A stretch of 64,000 nt of DNA from Phycisphaerae bacterium (GCA_029260115.1 JAJDDW010000086.1:84342-148341), one strand, 5' to 3'. Shown: positions 1 through 10,370, counted from the first letter of the stretch. The notes: generated by a model from the letters alone, not told the origin. Program-made: numbers and translations.

Positions 1-1043
1 CCGCGCGTTTCCTGGCTAGCTAAAATGCCGGTTAGCGTGCGGTCAAGCTCTTCCTGGGTGATATCGTCGGCGAGCCGATTGACCTCATGTAATAGCGTGT
101 GGAAAGTCTTATCGCAGCGTTCAGGTGTTGTAGAAGCGCCTAAGAAGATCATGCCGCTGCCGCGCGGTGTTTCTTGCCAAGCGCTAACCCAATAGACAAG
201 CCCTTGTTTTTCTCGTACTTCTGTAAAGAGTCGAGAACTCATCCCGCCGGAAAGAATTCCGAGCATGACCTGTTGTGCGGGGAAGTCTTCATGTCGTGCG
301 TCGACGCCTGGCCAACATATGGAGATTTGCTCTTGTTCGAGTTTTTTGTCTCGGTGTAATACCTGAGGCGTAAACTTGACGGGCACTGCTTCTCTTCCTT
401 GCTTGACAGGTGATCCGAACTCGGAGAAATGTTTCTCGAATACATCGCTGACGCGCTGTGGGTCAATATCACCAGCAACGGATAGCAACATGTTGCCAGC
501 GTGAAAATATTTTTTCCAGTGTTCGACAAGGTCTTGTCGTGTGATGGCATCCAAAGTGGCGACTTCGCCGAGTGGATGTCGGCCTAGCAGTGGGCCAAAG
601 GCGATTGGGCCCATCATTTTTTCCGACAAGCCGCTAGCGTCGTCTTCGAGCGTGCTCAATTCCTGTTTGGCTAAATCAAGGTTGACGGTCAGCATGTTCT
701 CAGGGAACGTCGGTCTACGAAGAAGCTCAGCCTGAAGTTCTACGATGCGTTCTAAATGTTCGGGTAGAACCGTGCAGGAAAAAGTTATGGTTTCCCGTCC
801 CGCACCAATGCCGCTACTGGCACCAATTACATCCAGCGCGTCGGCTAACTGCTGCCCTGTATAGTTCTCGGTGCCTTTGTCGATCGACTCGCTGAGGATG
901 TTCATGAGGCCGAGTTTGTCAGCAGGCTCGGTAACCATGCCAGCTAAGACTCGCAGCTGGAAACATACAACCTTACGTCGTGGCAATGGACAGACGGCGT
1001 ATTCGATGCCGCAAGGTAAAGTGTCGTGTACAAAGTCGGTCAT
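1..1043 (-). CDS. M16 (insulinase-like) peptidase family protein, probably non-catalytic; 3' end cut by window edge
   Basis: The reading frame is open from an ATG at 1043 to the window edge, giving about 347 residues with the C-terminus missing. AAGGA lies about 6 bases before the ATG. The two halves of an M16 domain are visible: an N-terminal region ending its motif with 'KGTENYTG', and a second half with 'SSRLFTEVREKQGLVYWVSAW', which matches the R/Y substrate-binding motif of M16B proteins. The inverted zinc motif HxxEH, expected about 9 residues before 'KGT', reads N-I-L-S-E, so both zinc histidines and the catalytic glutamate are absent. M16B proteins often work as a pair with one active and one inactive subunit, and this looks like the inactive partner. 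The active partner may lie to the left of the window. Confidence 0.85.
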   Translation of the reverse strand, partial: MTDFVHDTLPCGIEYAVCPLPRRKVVCFQLRVLAGMVTEPADKLGLMNILSESIDKGTENYTGQQLADALDVIGASSGIGAGRETITFSCTVLPEHLERIVELQAELLRRPTFPENMLTVNLDLAKQELSTLEDDASGLSEKMMGPIAFGPLLGRHPLGEVATLDAITRQDLVEHWKKYFHAGNMLLSVAGDIDPQRVSDVFEKHFSEFGSPVKQGREAVPVKFTPQVLHRDKKLEQEQISICWPGVDARHEDFPAQQVMLGILSGGMSSRLFTEVREKQGLVYWVSAWQETPRGSGMIFLGASTTPERCDKTFHTLLHEVNRLADDITQEELDRTLTGILASQETR

Positions 1044-1166
1044 AAAGCGTCCTTGGAATTATAATTACGCCACTGTGCAGCCGTCACGTTAATCTGTGGT
1101 CTTAGCTTTGCACTAGTCCTCAATGATCGGCTAGTAGGGTATTGGGCTTGCGAGAATTGTGCAACA

Positions 1167-2162
1167 TCAATGAGGCTTGACAGACTCAATCGGCAGTGGG
1201 GCGGCGAAGGTTTCATTGAACGCCTGGAGCGACCCCGGCGTCACGCCGATACGCCAATTTGGCTCGCCTTCGCGACGCTTGTCTAAATTGAACCAGATAG
1301 CCGCTTTGATTTGTGCGTTGTGGCTTATCTTATCGAATGCGTCTCGAATCCAATCACTTCGCTGGTTCGCCTTTCCCGGCGCACAACCAAATTCTGCTAA
1401 GATGATGGGTTTGGATGGGTATCGGCTGGCAAACTGCTTCAGCGTATGGCTAAAAACATCGTCAAAACTTTGCCAATGATGCCATTGGTCATGGTGCTCG
1501 CCGAAGTTGTAGCCATCCACGCCGACCCAGTCGACGAAGCCGTCACCGGGATAATACAAATGCATATTGTTGTCATCGGTGTTGGGGCAACTAATTACAT
1601 TCGGTGCCCAGACCCATTCGACATTGGCCGCGCCGACTTCTTGGAAAATGCGATGGGCCCGCCGCCAAGCTTTCACATAAGCGTCTGGTTTGAGTGACCA
1701 GGAAAACCAATCGCCGTTAAACTCGAACCCGAATCGAAAAAGGATGCGATGCCCGTCAGACTTAGCGTCGTTCGCCCATTGGCGGAGGAATTCGTCATAC
1801 TTGCCCGCGTTAATCAAGGTGAGATAAGAAATGTGTTGCTTGTCATGCCAGGACCATAATTCCAACGATACGACCGGCGTGGCCCCGTTGGCGCGAACGG
1901 CGTCGATGGGGATTTTCGGGAAATCTCGTCCGAGGTCGCGGTAAAACATGATGTAATCTGGCTTCCGCGTAAAGTGTGCTGATTCTTCTGCAATCTGCTG
2001 CCCGTAGGCGTGAGGTCTCCACAGAATCTGGTACCGCCCCCACTGTAGCTGTTGTTGATTGGCGTGATGCGATGGGGACGAGGATGCGCCGAAAAACATG
2101 AACCCAAGTGTCAGTATAAGGGCACTAAATAGTGAGAAGCGAATTAGACTCTTAAAGTGCAT
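1167..2162 (-). CDS. Secreted or membrane-anchored glycoside hydrolase, GH26-like (beta-mannanase type)
   Basis: A 331-residue protein with an N-terminal hydrophobic signal or anchor (about residues 7-25). The rest fits a GH26 (beta/alpha)8 barrel. The acid/base motif is at about 143-150, 'RFGFEFNG', with E147 as the candidate acid. The nucleophile motif is 'ILAEFGC' with E257. GH26 enzymes usually have His before the acid (HExNG); here it is Phe. The family cleaves beta-1,4-mannans or related glycans outside the cytoplasm. It stands alone on the minus strand, 123 bases from the M16 gene and 176 bases from the polysaccharide ligase-like gene, so a role in exopolysaccharide turnover is possible but inferred. 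Confidence 0.8.
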   Translation of the reverse strand: MHFKSLIRFSLFSALILTLGFMFFGASSSPSHHANQQQLQWGRYQILWRPHAYGQQIAEESAHFTRKPDYIMFYRDLGRDFPKIPIDAVRANGATPVVSLELWSWHDKQHISYLTLINAGKYDEFLRQWANDAKSDGHRILFRFGFEFNGDWFSWSLKPDAYVKAWRRAHRIFQEVGAANVEWVWAPNVISCPNTDDNNMHLYYPGDGFVDWVGVDGYNFGEHHDQWHHWQSFDDVFSHTLKQFASRYPSKPIILAEFGCAPGKANQRSDWIRDAFDKISHNAQIKAAIWFNLDKRREGEPNWRIGVTPGSLQAFNETFAAPLPIESVKPH

Positions 2163-2323
2163 ACTGTTTCCGATTCGCGTTTGTCTGCTCGTTTATCTGC
2201 CGTGTCGAGAGGAGATAGTAAATCATCCCCTCATTCCCAGCCCATAATAATCCTAAGCGATCATCGTAGACAAAACAATGAATCACGCTTATGTGGGCAT
2301 GATAATGGAAGGCGCGAAAACCG

Positions 2324-5300
2324 CTAATTCGGTGGGGCTGTAGGGGAAGTGTCTATTGGCGGTGGCGGCTTCACCGTCGTTTGCGCCTGCTGGGCATCAT
2401 CTAATGCCTTGATGACTTCTTCCCGCAACGCCTCGACGAATTTGCACTGCGGTTTTGCCTCTGCAGCCATCGTAAGGAATTGTAAGGCGGACTCCGGCGG
2501 AATGCCTTTATTGAGAGATTCCCGAATGTAGGAGGCTGTGCGTTCGCACGTGCCGGCGTGGAAGGATAAATCCGCAGCGACTAGATAGGCTTGGGCGTCG
2601 TCGGGATTTAATTCGATCGCCCGCCGACTCCACTGCATCATATGAGGAATAATGTCGTTTACCGATTGGCGAAGCACATGAGGCTCCCGACGGCTAAGTA
2701 GCATCTGGCATAGTCGACGATATCGCCCACCGATTTGCATATCAAATTGCTCATTGGTGACGCGATCATTTGCTATACTTTGTAGCCATGACCTAGGCGC
2801 ATCTTCGTCACCGGCCGCTAGTTGGTAATCGATCATCTGCATGTGAATACTTTGCTGTAGATCATGTCCTTGGTTCGCGGCTTTCGCAGCCTGCAGTGCC
2901 AGCTTTGCACTTTCAATGGCGTAGTTTGGTTGACTGGGATGGTTGAGAAATTGGCAATGTGCCAGCTCCGCGTATCCGATGGCCTTCGCATACGATGAGG
3001 TGTGTGGGTGATTAGTGTACGTCGCAGTCACAAGCTCGAGCGTCTCCTGGGCTTTAGCATAGTCCCCGCGTACAAACGATATAGCCGCGTCCATCCGAAC
3101 TATTTCGCACGCCCATCGCGATATTGGTTGGTCCGACGTCGCGGTTTCGGGTTCGTTCAAAGTAGCCAATGCGCGATGCTGAAGATCAAGCCATTCACCC
3201 TGAGCTTCCGGCGTGTCTAACCTGCGCCCTAAAGCGTTTAAATAATCTGGTGACATGCGTCGCGTGCTTAACAGCGGCGCGATGGTCAGGGCTGTATCCT
3301 GCAGGCTTATCGTGGGTCCTGCGATTTGAAGATAGTCGAGTACAATGTCTTGATTATATGGCTGGCGCTTGATCTCTCTTTGAAGCGAAGCGGCTGCATT
3401 GGTCATCGCTAAGTCGTGCGCGCTGCGATCACCGATTGCTGCGGCCCGGTCCGCGCGAATGCGGTTTAGCGCATACTCAATTTGACCATGATTAAAGTAA
3501 CCCGGCGCGCGTTCAATTAACAACTTAAGTGCCCGACTGGACAATACCAGATGCTGCTCACTTAGCGTGATATCTTGATCGGCTAGGGATAGTATCGCTT
3601 TATTTTTTGTGCCATCTTGCATGGCTCGATTACCTCGATCGAACGCGCGATCTTGATAGAATTTTGCCGAGAGCATGTGTGTGCGACTTACGCGTAACAA
3701 GTTCGTGAGTGCGCGTTGCGGACTTAGCCGGCTATTGGATATTTCAGTTAGGCGCACTGCTTCGTCGAAATCTCCCTTAGCCAGCGATTCCTCAGTCAGT
3801 TGTGATGATCGGGCACTGGCGAAATCTGCCTGCGCAAGGACGAGTATCAAAAAACCCATAGTGCCGGCTAGTCCCGTGGCGGCTAATTGTCGCCAACGTG
3901 GGGCCGCTAGAAAAGAAAACAAGGGAGGTTTATCACGGTGAGACAACGCCCAGAGCAAGCCAATGACACTATAAAACATGGTACCAACTGCCGAGACGCG
4001 CAAGCCTACGCTGAACGTTTCTTCGACGATCATACCTACGAAAGCGCCGAGAAGCGCAATGAGCAGCCATCTTTCGTTTGGCCGTTGGCTCTCCATGCTG
4101 GCGGTCATGCCCGCGCGAATGGTCATCACAATGAAGGCCGCCATGAGTAGACCACCTACAATGCCTAAATCGGAGAGGATTTCCAACCATTCATTATGGG
4201 CATGGGTGATGCGATATTCGAATACGCTTGGGTCATTAAGCACATCTTCACTAGCGAATGAATCGCCATGTAGTGTGAAGCCGCCTTGGCCATAACCTTG
4301 CAAAGGTTTTTGTGTGAACAGACGCCAGGCGTAATCCCATGCGTATAGGCGAAATCGAACCGTAGACGCCCGTGAGTTACCGGTGGTGGTATCGAGTTGT
4401 TGGCCAACGCGAATCCACATGAAAGCTACCAGTATGCAAGCTAAGATTATGGGAATCCATCGCTTGCGCTTCGGCAACGAAAAAAATATCATCGCGAGGA
4501 CGCCAGCGCCAAGTCCAATCATGGGCCCCCGGGAATCGCAAAGTACGAATGCGATGCTGCAAAGGACGAGGGCCACGAGCGAGCCTAGAATGCCTGACAC
4601 CCGCCGACCATGGCGATTAGTGAATTGTGAAGCTAGGCAACCGAGCGCCAGTAATATGGGTGGGATCAAGCAGGCCGCTTGAAAGATGGGGTTGCCAACC
4701 GGAAATTCTGCCCGGACGTCTGGCTTTCTGCCGTAAAAATACCATATCGCAATACACGCGGTGAGTGCGCCGAGAGCGATGATGATGCCACACGCGATAC
4801 GGGCCGCGTATTTGTTGAGCGCGTTACCAACGACCAGCGACCAGAAAAACGGGATAGCTATGAGCAGGCTACCGCCCAGTGCCCAGTCCGGTGCTGCCGA
4901 CCATCGGCTGCTACAAAACGACCAAAGCACATACATCGCGCCAAGCAGTTGAGCCGCGGCTAGGGGGGATATATGTTTCTTTTGACGTTGAGCCTCGAAT
5001 TCAGGCGTGTCACTTGAATTGGTAGATGTATCGACTAACGGTTCTTGCTTTTGGCTAATTAACGTGGCGCTCAACGCGAGCAACGATAGGCCACACGCCA
5101 GTGAAAGTATGTATACCTTTACATCACCAGCATAGAGCGTTGGGTACTTATAATTTAGACACAGGATCGCGACGACTGCACGCAACAGTGACTCTTGATG
5201 CCATTCAATGGCACCGTCGGGCAAGGCGCTCGGTTCTCCTGCGCTGAGTATCCAAAGCCCCCCGGCTACGGCGGCGACGATTAACGCTAGCATGAAAACA

Positions 5301-5347
5301 TGAAGCGGGCGAAGGATGTCTGGCTTGGCTATGCGAATGACGTTCAT
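2324..5347 (-). CDS. O-antigen ligase/polymerase (Wzy/WaaL-like) membrane protein fused to a C-terminal TPR region
   Basis: The first 510 or so residues are a run of about 12 hydrophobic segments. They carry O-antigen ligase marks: 'DSRGPMIGLG' near 281-290 and, in the large periplasmic loop, 'HAHNEWLEILSDLGIVGG' near 392-409. The other half, about 520-1000, is soluble and helical with TPR-like pairs and a Pro-rich tail. Such proteins polymerise or ligate undecaprenol-linked glycans at the outer face of the inner membrane. The start is uncertain: the longest frame begins at 5377 with ATG ATG, but AGGAG sits inside that extension and better serves a TTG at 5356 or the ATG at 5347 used here. 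Ligase-TPR fusions of this kind are common in Planctomycetota (recalled, not searched). Confidence 0.82.
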   Translation of the reverse strand: MNVIRIAKPDILRPLHVFMLALIVAAVAGGLWILSAGEPSALPDGAIEWHQESLLRAVVAILCLNYKYPTLYAGDVKVYILSLACGLSLLALSATLISQKQEPLVDTSTNSSDTPEFEAQRQKKHISPLAAAQLLGAMYVLWSFCSSRWSAAPDWALGGSLLIAIPFFWSLVVGNALNKYAARIACGIIIALGALTACIAIWYFYGRKPDVRAEFPVGNPIFQAACLIPPILLALGCLASQFTNRHGRRVSGILGSLVALVLCSIAFVLCDSRGPMIGLGAGVLAMIFFSLPKRKRWIPIILACILVAFMWIRVGQQLDTTTGNSRASTVRFRLYAWDYAWRLFTQKPLQGYGQGGFTLHGDSFASEDVLNDPSVFEYRITHAHNEWLEILSDLGIVGGLLMAAFIVMTIRAGMTASMESQRPNERWLLIALLGAFVGMIVEETFSVGLRVSAVGTMFYSVIGLLWALSHRDKPPLFSFLAAPRWRQLAATGLAGTMGFLILVLAQADFASARSSQLTEESLAKGDFDEAVRLTEISNSRLSPQRALTNLLRVSRTHMLSAKFYQDRAFDRGNRAMQDGTKNKAILSLADQDITLSEQHLVLSSRALKLLIERAPGYFNHGQIEYALNRIRADRAAAIGDRSAHDLAMTNAAASLQREIKRQPYNQDIVLDYLQIAGPTISLQDTALTIAPLLSTRRMSPDYLNALGRRLDTPEAQGEWLDLQHRALATLNEPETATSDQPISRWACEIVRMDAAISFVRGDYAKAQETLELVTATYTNHPHTSSYAKAIGYAELAHCQFLNHPSQPNYAIESAKLALQAAKAANQGHDLQQSIHMQMIDYQLAAGDEDAPRSWLQSIANDRVTNEQFDMQIGGRYRRLCQMLLSRREPHVLRQSVNDIIPHMMQWSRRAIELNPDDAQAYLVAADLSFHAGTCERTASYIRESLNKGIPPESALQFLTMAAEAKPQCKFVEALREEVIKALDDAQQAQTTVKPPPPIDTSPTAPPN

Positions 5348-5533
5348 TGTTGACAAAGGTCGCTCCTGATTCATCAATACGATCAGCTATTACATTCGGT
5401 TCTGTTCAATTTGCCAAGCGCAAGCATTGCGGCGCACTACGATGACGTCGTACTGGCGAGAAAATTGGCGCGGCGTATATATCAAAATGATCGCCGGGAC
5501 TGGCTACTTATTGTATGAGAGAGGTTGAACAAG

Positions 5534-6079
5534 CTACTGAGCTGGCGCTATCCACGGGATGTCCGCTACGCCGCTTCGGTGGTTTGCCAGCCGGGCTAGG
5601 GCGAAAAGTAGGTCACTTAAGCGGTTCAAATAGATGACGACGTGTGGGCTTAGGGACGATTCGCGCGATAAGCTGACCACCGACCTCTCCGCGCGACGGC
5701 TGACTCCGCGGGCGACGTGAAGCGTCGCGGCCAGCGGACTTCCGCCTGGTAGAATAAACGTCCGCAATTTTGGAGTCTCTGCGCACGCGCGATCCAACCA
5801 AGATTCTAGCCGGGTAATATGCGAGGCTCCAATAGACACGCTAAGATGGCCGCCAGGAGGTGTTGCTAGCTCTCCACCGAGTGAGAATAGGTCGGATTGC
5901 AACTGTTTAAGAATGTCGGCAAGCTCATCGTCGGAGACGTGCGTCATCGCAAGGCCAATGACGGCGTTAAGCTCGTCAACCTCGCCGTAGGACGCGACGC
6001 GCAAATCGTCTTTAGAAACCCGTTGGCCTCCGTACAGCCCCGTCGTTCCATCGTCACCCGTTTTCGTATATAGATTCAT
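5534..6079 (-). CDS. pduO: ATP:cob(I)alamin adenosyltransferase, PduO type
   Basis: A 181-residue protein, the usual length for the PduO/MMAB family. The N-terminus 'MNLYTKTGDDGTTGLYGG' is the ATP-binding motif. It is followed by 'VASYGEVDELNA' and, later, the 'RRAERSVV' motif, both family signatures. The enzyme transfers the adenosyl group of ATP to cob(I)alamin to make coenzyme B12. It lies 64 bases downstream of aceE on the same strand and may share its transcript, although no B12-dependent enzyme is visible nearby. Confidence 0.93.
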   Translation of the reverse strand: MNLYTKTGDDGTTGLYGGQRVSKDDLRVASYGEVDELNAVIGLAMTHVSDDELADILKQLQSDLFSLGGELATPPGGHLSVSIGASHITRLESWLDRACAETPKLRTFILPGGSPLAATLHVARGVSRRAERSVVSLSRESSLSPHVVIYLNRLSDLLFALARLANHRSGVADIPWIAPAQ

Positions 6080-6143
6080 GCTCCCACGACTCCGCGTTCT
6101 TGGTCGCCACGGTTCTGGCGTTTGTAGAGGCTATTGCGGGCAC

Positions 6144-8843
6144 TCAATCTTCATCCGCTAGCGTATCGGCTATTGGTGGATGAAGCGGATCAATTTTATC
6201 CGGGTTAATGTCCAATGTTTTTATCGCATCAGCCAATTTGCTTGGTTCGTATTGTCCACGCTGGGCTAGCTGTTGCAGGGTGGCTAGGCATACGTATCGC
6301 GCATCGATTTCAAATAAATCGCGTAATTCCGCGCGCGCTTCACTTCGGCCAAACCCGTCCGTACCGAGCGAATAGATGCCTTGTGGCGTCCATTTAGAAA
6401 CCATATCGGGTAGTGATTTCATATAATCACTCGTGGCAACGATAGGCCAGGGTTCGCTTTGTAGGGCTTCGGTAATATAAGGAATACGCGGCTCGTCGCT
6501 TGGGTGGAGCATGTTCCAGCGATCGCAGGCAACGGCGTCTCGGCGTAAACAATTGTAACTGGTAACACTCCAAACATCGGCGGCGACATCGTACTGTTCG
6601 GCTAACATGTCCTGTGCTTTAATCGCTTCACGAAGAATCGCGCCGCTGCCGAATAAGTGGACGTGCGGCCCGCTAACGCTCTTTTTGGCTGTGCTAAACT
6701 TGTACATCCCTTTCAAAATGCCATCTTCGACGCCTTCGGGCATCGCGGGGTTTTGATAGGTTTCGTTGCCTACAGTGATGTAATAAAAAACAGGTTCGCG
6801 TTCGTGGTACATCCGGCGAATACCTTCGCGGACGATCACCGAAATTTCATAGCCAAACGCGGGGTCATAGCTGATTAGATTGGGAATCGTGCTAGAGAGT
6901 ATATGGCTATGACCATCTTGATGTTGCAATCCTTCACCGGCTAGCGTGGTTCGTCCTGAAGTGCAGCCGACCATAAAGCCGCGTGCCCGTGCATCGCCAC
7001 ATGCCCATGCGAGATCGCCGATGCGCTGAAACCCGAACATGGAGTAAAAGAGGTAGAAGGGGATGGTGTTAATACCAAAGGTTACGTTAGCTGTGCCGGC
7101 AGCGAAAAATGATCCCATCGCACCAGCTTCGGTAATACCCTCTTCTAAAATCTGGCCATCCGTACTCTCGCGATAATATAGCAGGAGGTGCGAATCTACT
7201 GGCTCGTATTGTTGCCCTGCATGGGCATAAATGCCAAATTTCCTAAACATGGCGTCCATGCCAAACGTGCGGGCTTCGTCTGGAACGATGGGCACGATGA
7301 GCTTGCCATATTCCTTATCATCCATCAGCCGACTTAATAGGCGCACTATCATCATAGTCGTAGCCGCTTCACGCTCGCCAGACCCCGTTAGGAATTCATC
7401 GAAAGGCGAAGCGGCAGGGGGCTTTAAGGGAAGCGCGCGGACGCGACGTCGTGGGACAAACCCGCCAAGCGCCTGGCGATGGGCCGCTAGATATTTGTAC
7501 TCGTCAGAATCTTTGTCTGGGCGGAAAAATGGCGCTTCTTCGAGTTGGTCGTCTGCGATGGGAATATCAAAACGATCACGGAAATGTCGCAATTCTTCGA
7601 GGTTGAGCTTTTTCTGTGAGTGGGTGACGTTGCGCCCTTCGCCAGCTTCGCCAAGCCCATATCCTTTGATGGTGCGGGCCAGGATAACCGTTGGCTGTTC
7701 GTCTTGATCAGTTGCAGATTTATATGCGGTGTATATTTTGGCTGGATCGTGCCCACCCAGGCGAAGTCGTCGAATTTGATCGTCGGTAAGGTGTTCGACG
7801 AGACTGGCTAATTGAGGGTTTGTACCAAAAAACTTTTCTCGTGAATACGCCCCAGATTCGACGGAGAATTTTTGCCACTCGCCGTCGATCGTATTGTTCA
7901 TCTGCGTGACCAGTTGCCCCTCGGTGTCATTTTCTAGGAGCGGATCCCAATCGCTTCCCCATATTACCTTGATGACATTCCATCCCGCGCCACGGAAAGC
8001 CCCTTCAAGCTCTTGTACGATGTTGCCATTGCCTCGGACCGGCCCGTCGAGCCGTTGCAGGTTGCAGTTGACTACGAATATGAGGTTGTCTAACTTCTCT
8101 CTCGCTGCCAGCGTAATCGCCCCGAGCGATTCCGGCTCGTCCATTTCGCCATCCCCCAGAAAAGCCCACACATGCGACTGAGAAGTATCTGCTAGTCCAC
8201 GATCGTGAAGGTAGCGATTGAATCGCGCTTGGTAGATAGCTAGCAGCGACGACAATCCCATGGATACCGTGGGGAATTCCCAGAAGTCTGGCATGAGCCA
8301 AGGATGGGGATAAGACGATAGCCCGCCACCGTCTGCTAATTCTCGGCGAAAGTTTACTAATTGTTGGGTAGTTAAACGGTTCAGCATATAGGCGCGGGCG
8401 TAGATGCCCGGCGCGGCGTGACCTTGAAAATAAATCTGATCGCCGATTTGGTCTTTAAGATGTCCGCGGAAAAAATGGTTGAACCCCACCTCCAACAGCG
8501 TCGCCGCAGAAGAATACGTCGAGATATGCCCACCGATACCAGGCGACTTTCTATTCGCGCGAACGACCATAGCCATCGCGTTCCAGCGAATGATGCTTTT
8601 GATGCGACGTTCTATCGCACGGTCTCCAGGGTAGGCTGCTTCGCGGTCGGCGTGGATCGTATTGAAGTAAGGTGTGTTTGCTGAAAACGGGGGGACTACG
8701 TCGTTGCGTTTGCCCCAGTCGATCAAACGATCGAGCAGATAGCGAGCGCGTTTTCGACCAGTCGTTGCAGTGACAGATTTTAGCGAATCAATCCATTCCT
8801 GCGTTTCCGTACGATCTACGTCTGTTATTGGGGTAGTAGCCAT
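6144..8843 (-). CDS. aceE: Pyruvate dehydrogenase E1 component, homodimeric type
   Basis: An 899-residue protein, close to the 887 residues of the E. coli enzyme. The thiamine diphosphate motif begins 'GDGEMDEPES' at about 230 and ends in 'VVNCNLQRLDGP' at about 258. Long stretches such as 'GHAAPGIYARA', 'TIKGYGLG' and 'GRTTLAGEGLQHQDGHSH' are typical of AceE. E1 decarboxylates pyruvate and passes the acetyl group to the lipoyl domains of E2 in the cytoplasmic complex. No aceF or lpd gene is within this window on either side, so the other complex genes must be elsewhere. The ATG at 8843 fits the family start. Confidence 0.97.
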   Translation of the reverse strand: MATTPITDVDRTETQEWIDSLKSVTATTGRKRARYLLDRLIDWGKRNDVVPPFSANTPYFNTIHADREAAYPGDRAIERRIKSIIRWNAMAMVVRANRKSPGIGGHISTYSSAATLLEVGFNHFFRGHLKDQIGDQIYFQGHAAPGIYARAYMLNRLTTQQLVNFRRELADGGGLSSYPHPWLMPDFWEFPTVSMGLSSLLAIYQARFNRYLHDRGLADTSQSHVWAFLGDGEMDEPESLGAITLAAREKLDNLIFVVNCNLQRLDGPVRGNGNIVQELEGAFRGAGWNVIKVIWGSDWDPLLENDTEGQLVTQMNNTIDGEWQKFSVESGAYSREKFFGTNPQLASLVEHLTDDQIRRLRLGGHDPAKIYTAYKSATDQDEQPTVILARTIKGYGLGEAGEGRNVTHSQKKLNLEELRHFRDRFDIPIADDQLEEAPFFRPDKDSDEYKYLAAHRQALGGFVPRRRVRALPLKPPAASPFDEFLTGSGEREAATTMMIVRLLSRLMDDKEYGKLIVPIVPDEARTFGMDAMFRKFGIYAHAGQQYEPVDSHLLLYYRESTDGQILEEGITEAGAMGSFFAAGTANVTFGINTIPFYLFYSMFGFQRIGDLAWACGDARARGFMVGCTSGRTTLAGEGLQHQDGHSHILSSTIPNLISYDPAFGYEISVIVREGIRRMYHEREPVFYYITVGNETYQNPAMPEGVEDGILKGMYKFSTAKKSVSGPHVHLFGSGAILREAIKAQDMLAEQYDVAADVWSVTSYNCLRRDAVACDRWNMLHPSDEPRIPYITEALQSEPWPIVATSDYMKSLPDMVSKWTPQGIYSLGTDGFGRSEARAELRDLFEIDARYVCLATLQQLAQRGQYEPSKLADAIKTLDINPDKIDPLHPPIADTLADED

Positions 8844-9033
8844 ACGTTAATTATATCTCAATCGCACCCAAGTCGCCAGCCCCTAAGGCGAATGGCGGTG
8901 ATCTGAACACAAGTTTGATACGCCCATAACGCATCAGGTCATGAGAGCTGCGAAATTAGCAATATGATTGTTTGTGCCCTTCATCGCTGTTTCCAGTATC
9001 ATTAGCGGCGTGGCAACAGATAGCCAGCCAGTC

Positions 9034-10260
9034 ATGATAGACGTAGCCGTTGTCGGTGGTGGTGCCGCTGGCTTGGCGTCTGCTATTTTCACAGCCCGGC
9101 GTGCGCCTCAGGCTAAGATTGTCGTGCTAGACGGTGCCACAAAAATAGGTGCTAAAATTTTGATCGCAGGCGGAGGGCGGTGCAACGTCACTAATCAAGA
9201 AGTTGGCGCCATGGATTACTGCGGGGGAATCCCTACTTTTATCAAACGGGTGTTAGGCAAATTTTCTGTAGAAAACACGATTGCTTTCTTTCGTGAGATC
9301 GGTGTTGATCTCAAAGTCGAAGAGCACGGAAAACTTTTCCCAACGACCAACAGGGCACGCACCGTTTTGGATGCGCTCTTGATGGAGGCTCGTCGTTGCG
9401 GCGTGAGTATTCGCTGTGGGCAACGGGTTACAAGTGTTCAGCCATGCGACGGCGGTTTTCAAATTCAAACTTCGGACGAGACACTATATGCTCGAAAAGT
9501 TGTCTTAGCCGCTGGCGGCCGAGCTATGCCTAAGACGGGCAGTGACGGGTCGGGGTATGAATTGGCGGCGCGCCTGGGACATGCGCTTGTGCCCGTGACT
9601 CCGGCGTTAGTTCCATTATGTCTTAATGGTGAATTCCATACGCCGCTATCGGGGATTGCTCACGACGTAGAAATCATGGTGCAAGTTGATGGCGTTAAGC
9701 CGGTTCGCATTCATGGGGCTTTGTTATGGACTCACTTCGGCGTGAGTGGTCCTGTGGTCTTAGATGCTTCTCGCCATTGGCATCGTGCCCGATTAGATAA
9801 TAGAGCGGTCGGTATGACGATGAACATACTACCGGGCAAAGACTTTTCCGCGATTGAACGGTTATTACTTGATCTCGCTGCCGAGAAACCGAAATCGAGC
9901 TTGAAAAATGTGTTGCCACGTCTGTTGCCGGCTAGGGTCGCTGAGGCGATCTTACATGAACTCCTGATCGAAAGCGATTTGGTCATGTCTCATTTGCCCA
10001 AAGACGTGCGCCGCAAACTTGTACACGCGCTATCAGCCTGGCCATTGCCCGTTCGGGACAGTCGAGGCTATGCCCATGCCGAAGTTACGGCCGGTGGTGT
10101 TCCGTTGTCAGAGATTCAACCTAAAACTATGGCTTCGCGGAAGTGTCCGGGGTTGTTTTTAATTGGCGAAATACTCGATGTCGACGGCCGTATTGGCGGA
10201 TTTAACTTTCAGTGGGCGTGGTCAACTGCTTACGTAGCCAGTGCAGGCCTCACGTCCTAG
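9034..10260 (+). CDS. HI0933/YhiN-family FAD-dependent oxidoreductase
   Basis: The protein starts with a dinucleotide-binding fold, 'VAVVGGGAAGLASA', within the first 20 residues. The HI0933 signature 'GAKILIAGGGRCNVTN' follows, and near the C-terminus is 'GLFLIGEILDVDGRIGGFNFQWAWSTA', the closing FAD-binding motif. The family has a FAD domain with an inserted beta domain; its substrates are poorly known, with bile-acid reductase BaiN as a distant relative. The ATG at 9034 is used because family homology begins there. The frame stays open upstream to a TTG at 8968, and there is no clear ribosome site for any choice. It is divergent from aceE. Confidence 0.88.
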   Translation: MIDVAVVGGGAAGLASAIFTARRAPQAKIVVLDGATKIGAKILIAGGGRCNVTNQEVGAMDYCGGIPTFIKRVLGKFSVENTIAFFREIGVDLKVEEHGKLFPTTNRARTVLDALLMEARRCGVSIRCGQRVTSVQPCDGGFQIQTSDETLYARKVVLAAGGRAMPKTGSDGSGYELAARLGHALVPVTPALVPLCLNGEFHTPLSGIAHDVEIMVQVDGVKPVRIHGALLWTHFGVSGPVVLDASRHWHRARLDNRAVGMTMNILPGKDFSAIERLLLDLAAEKPKSSLKNVLPRLLPARVAEAILHELLIESDLVMSHLPKDVRRKLVHALSAWPLPVRDSRGYAHAEVTAGGVPLSEIQPKTMASRKCPGLFLIGEILDVDGRIGGFNFQWAWSTAYVASAGLTS

Positions 10261-10370
10261 ATGGATTGAAGGGCTTTTCATCATGGGCCTATATTAGTTC
10301 GCAAGTAGACGATTTTTTCACATGAATGTGATACGCCTGGTATGCCAAGTGCTAGAGTAGATGAGTGATC

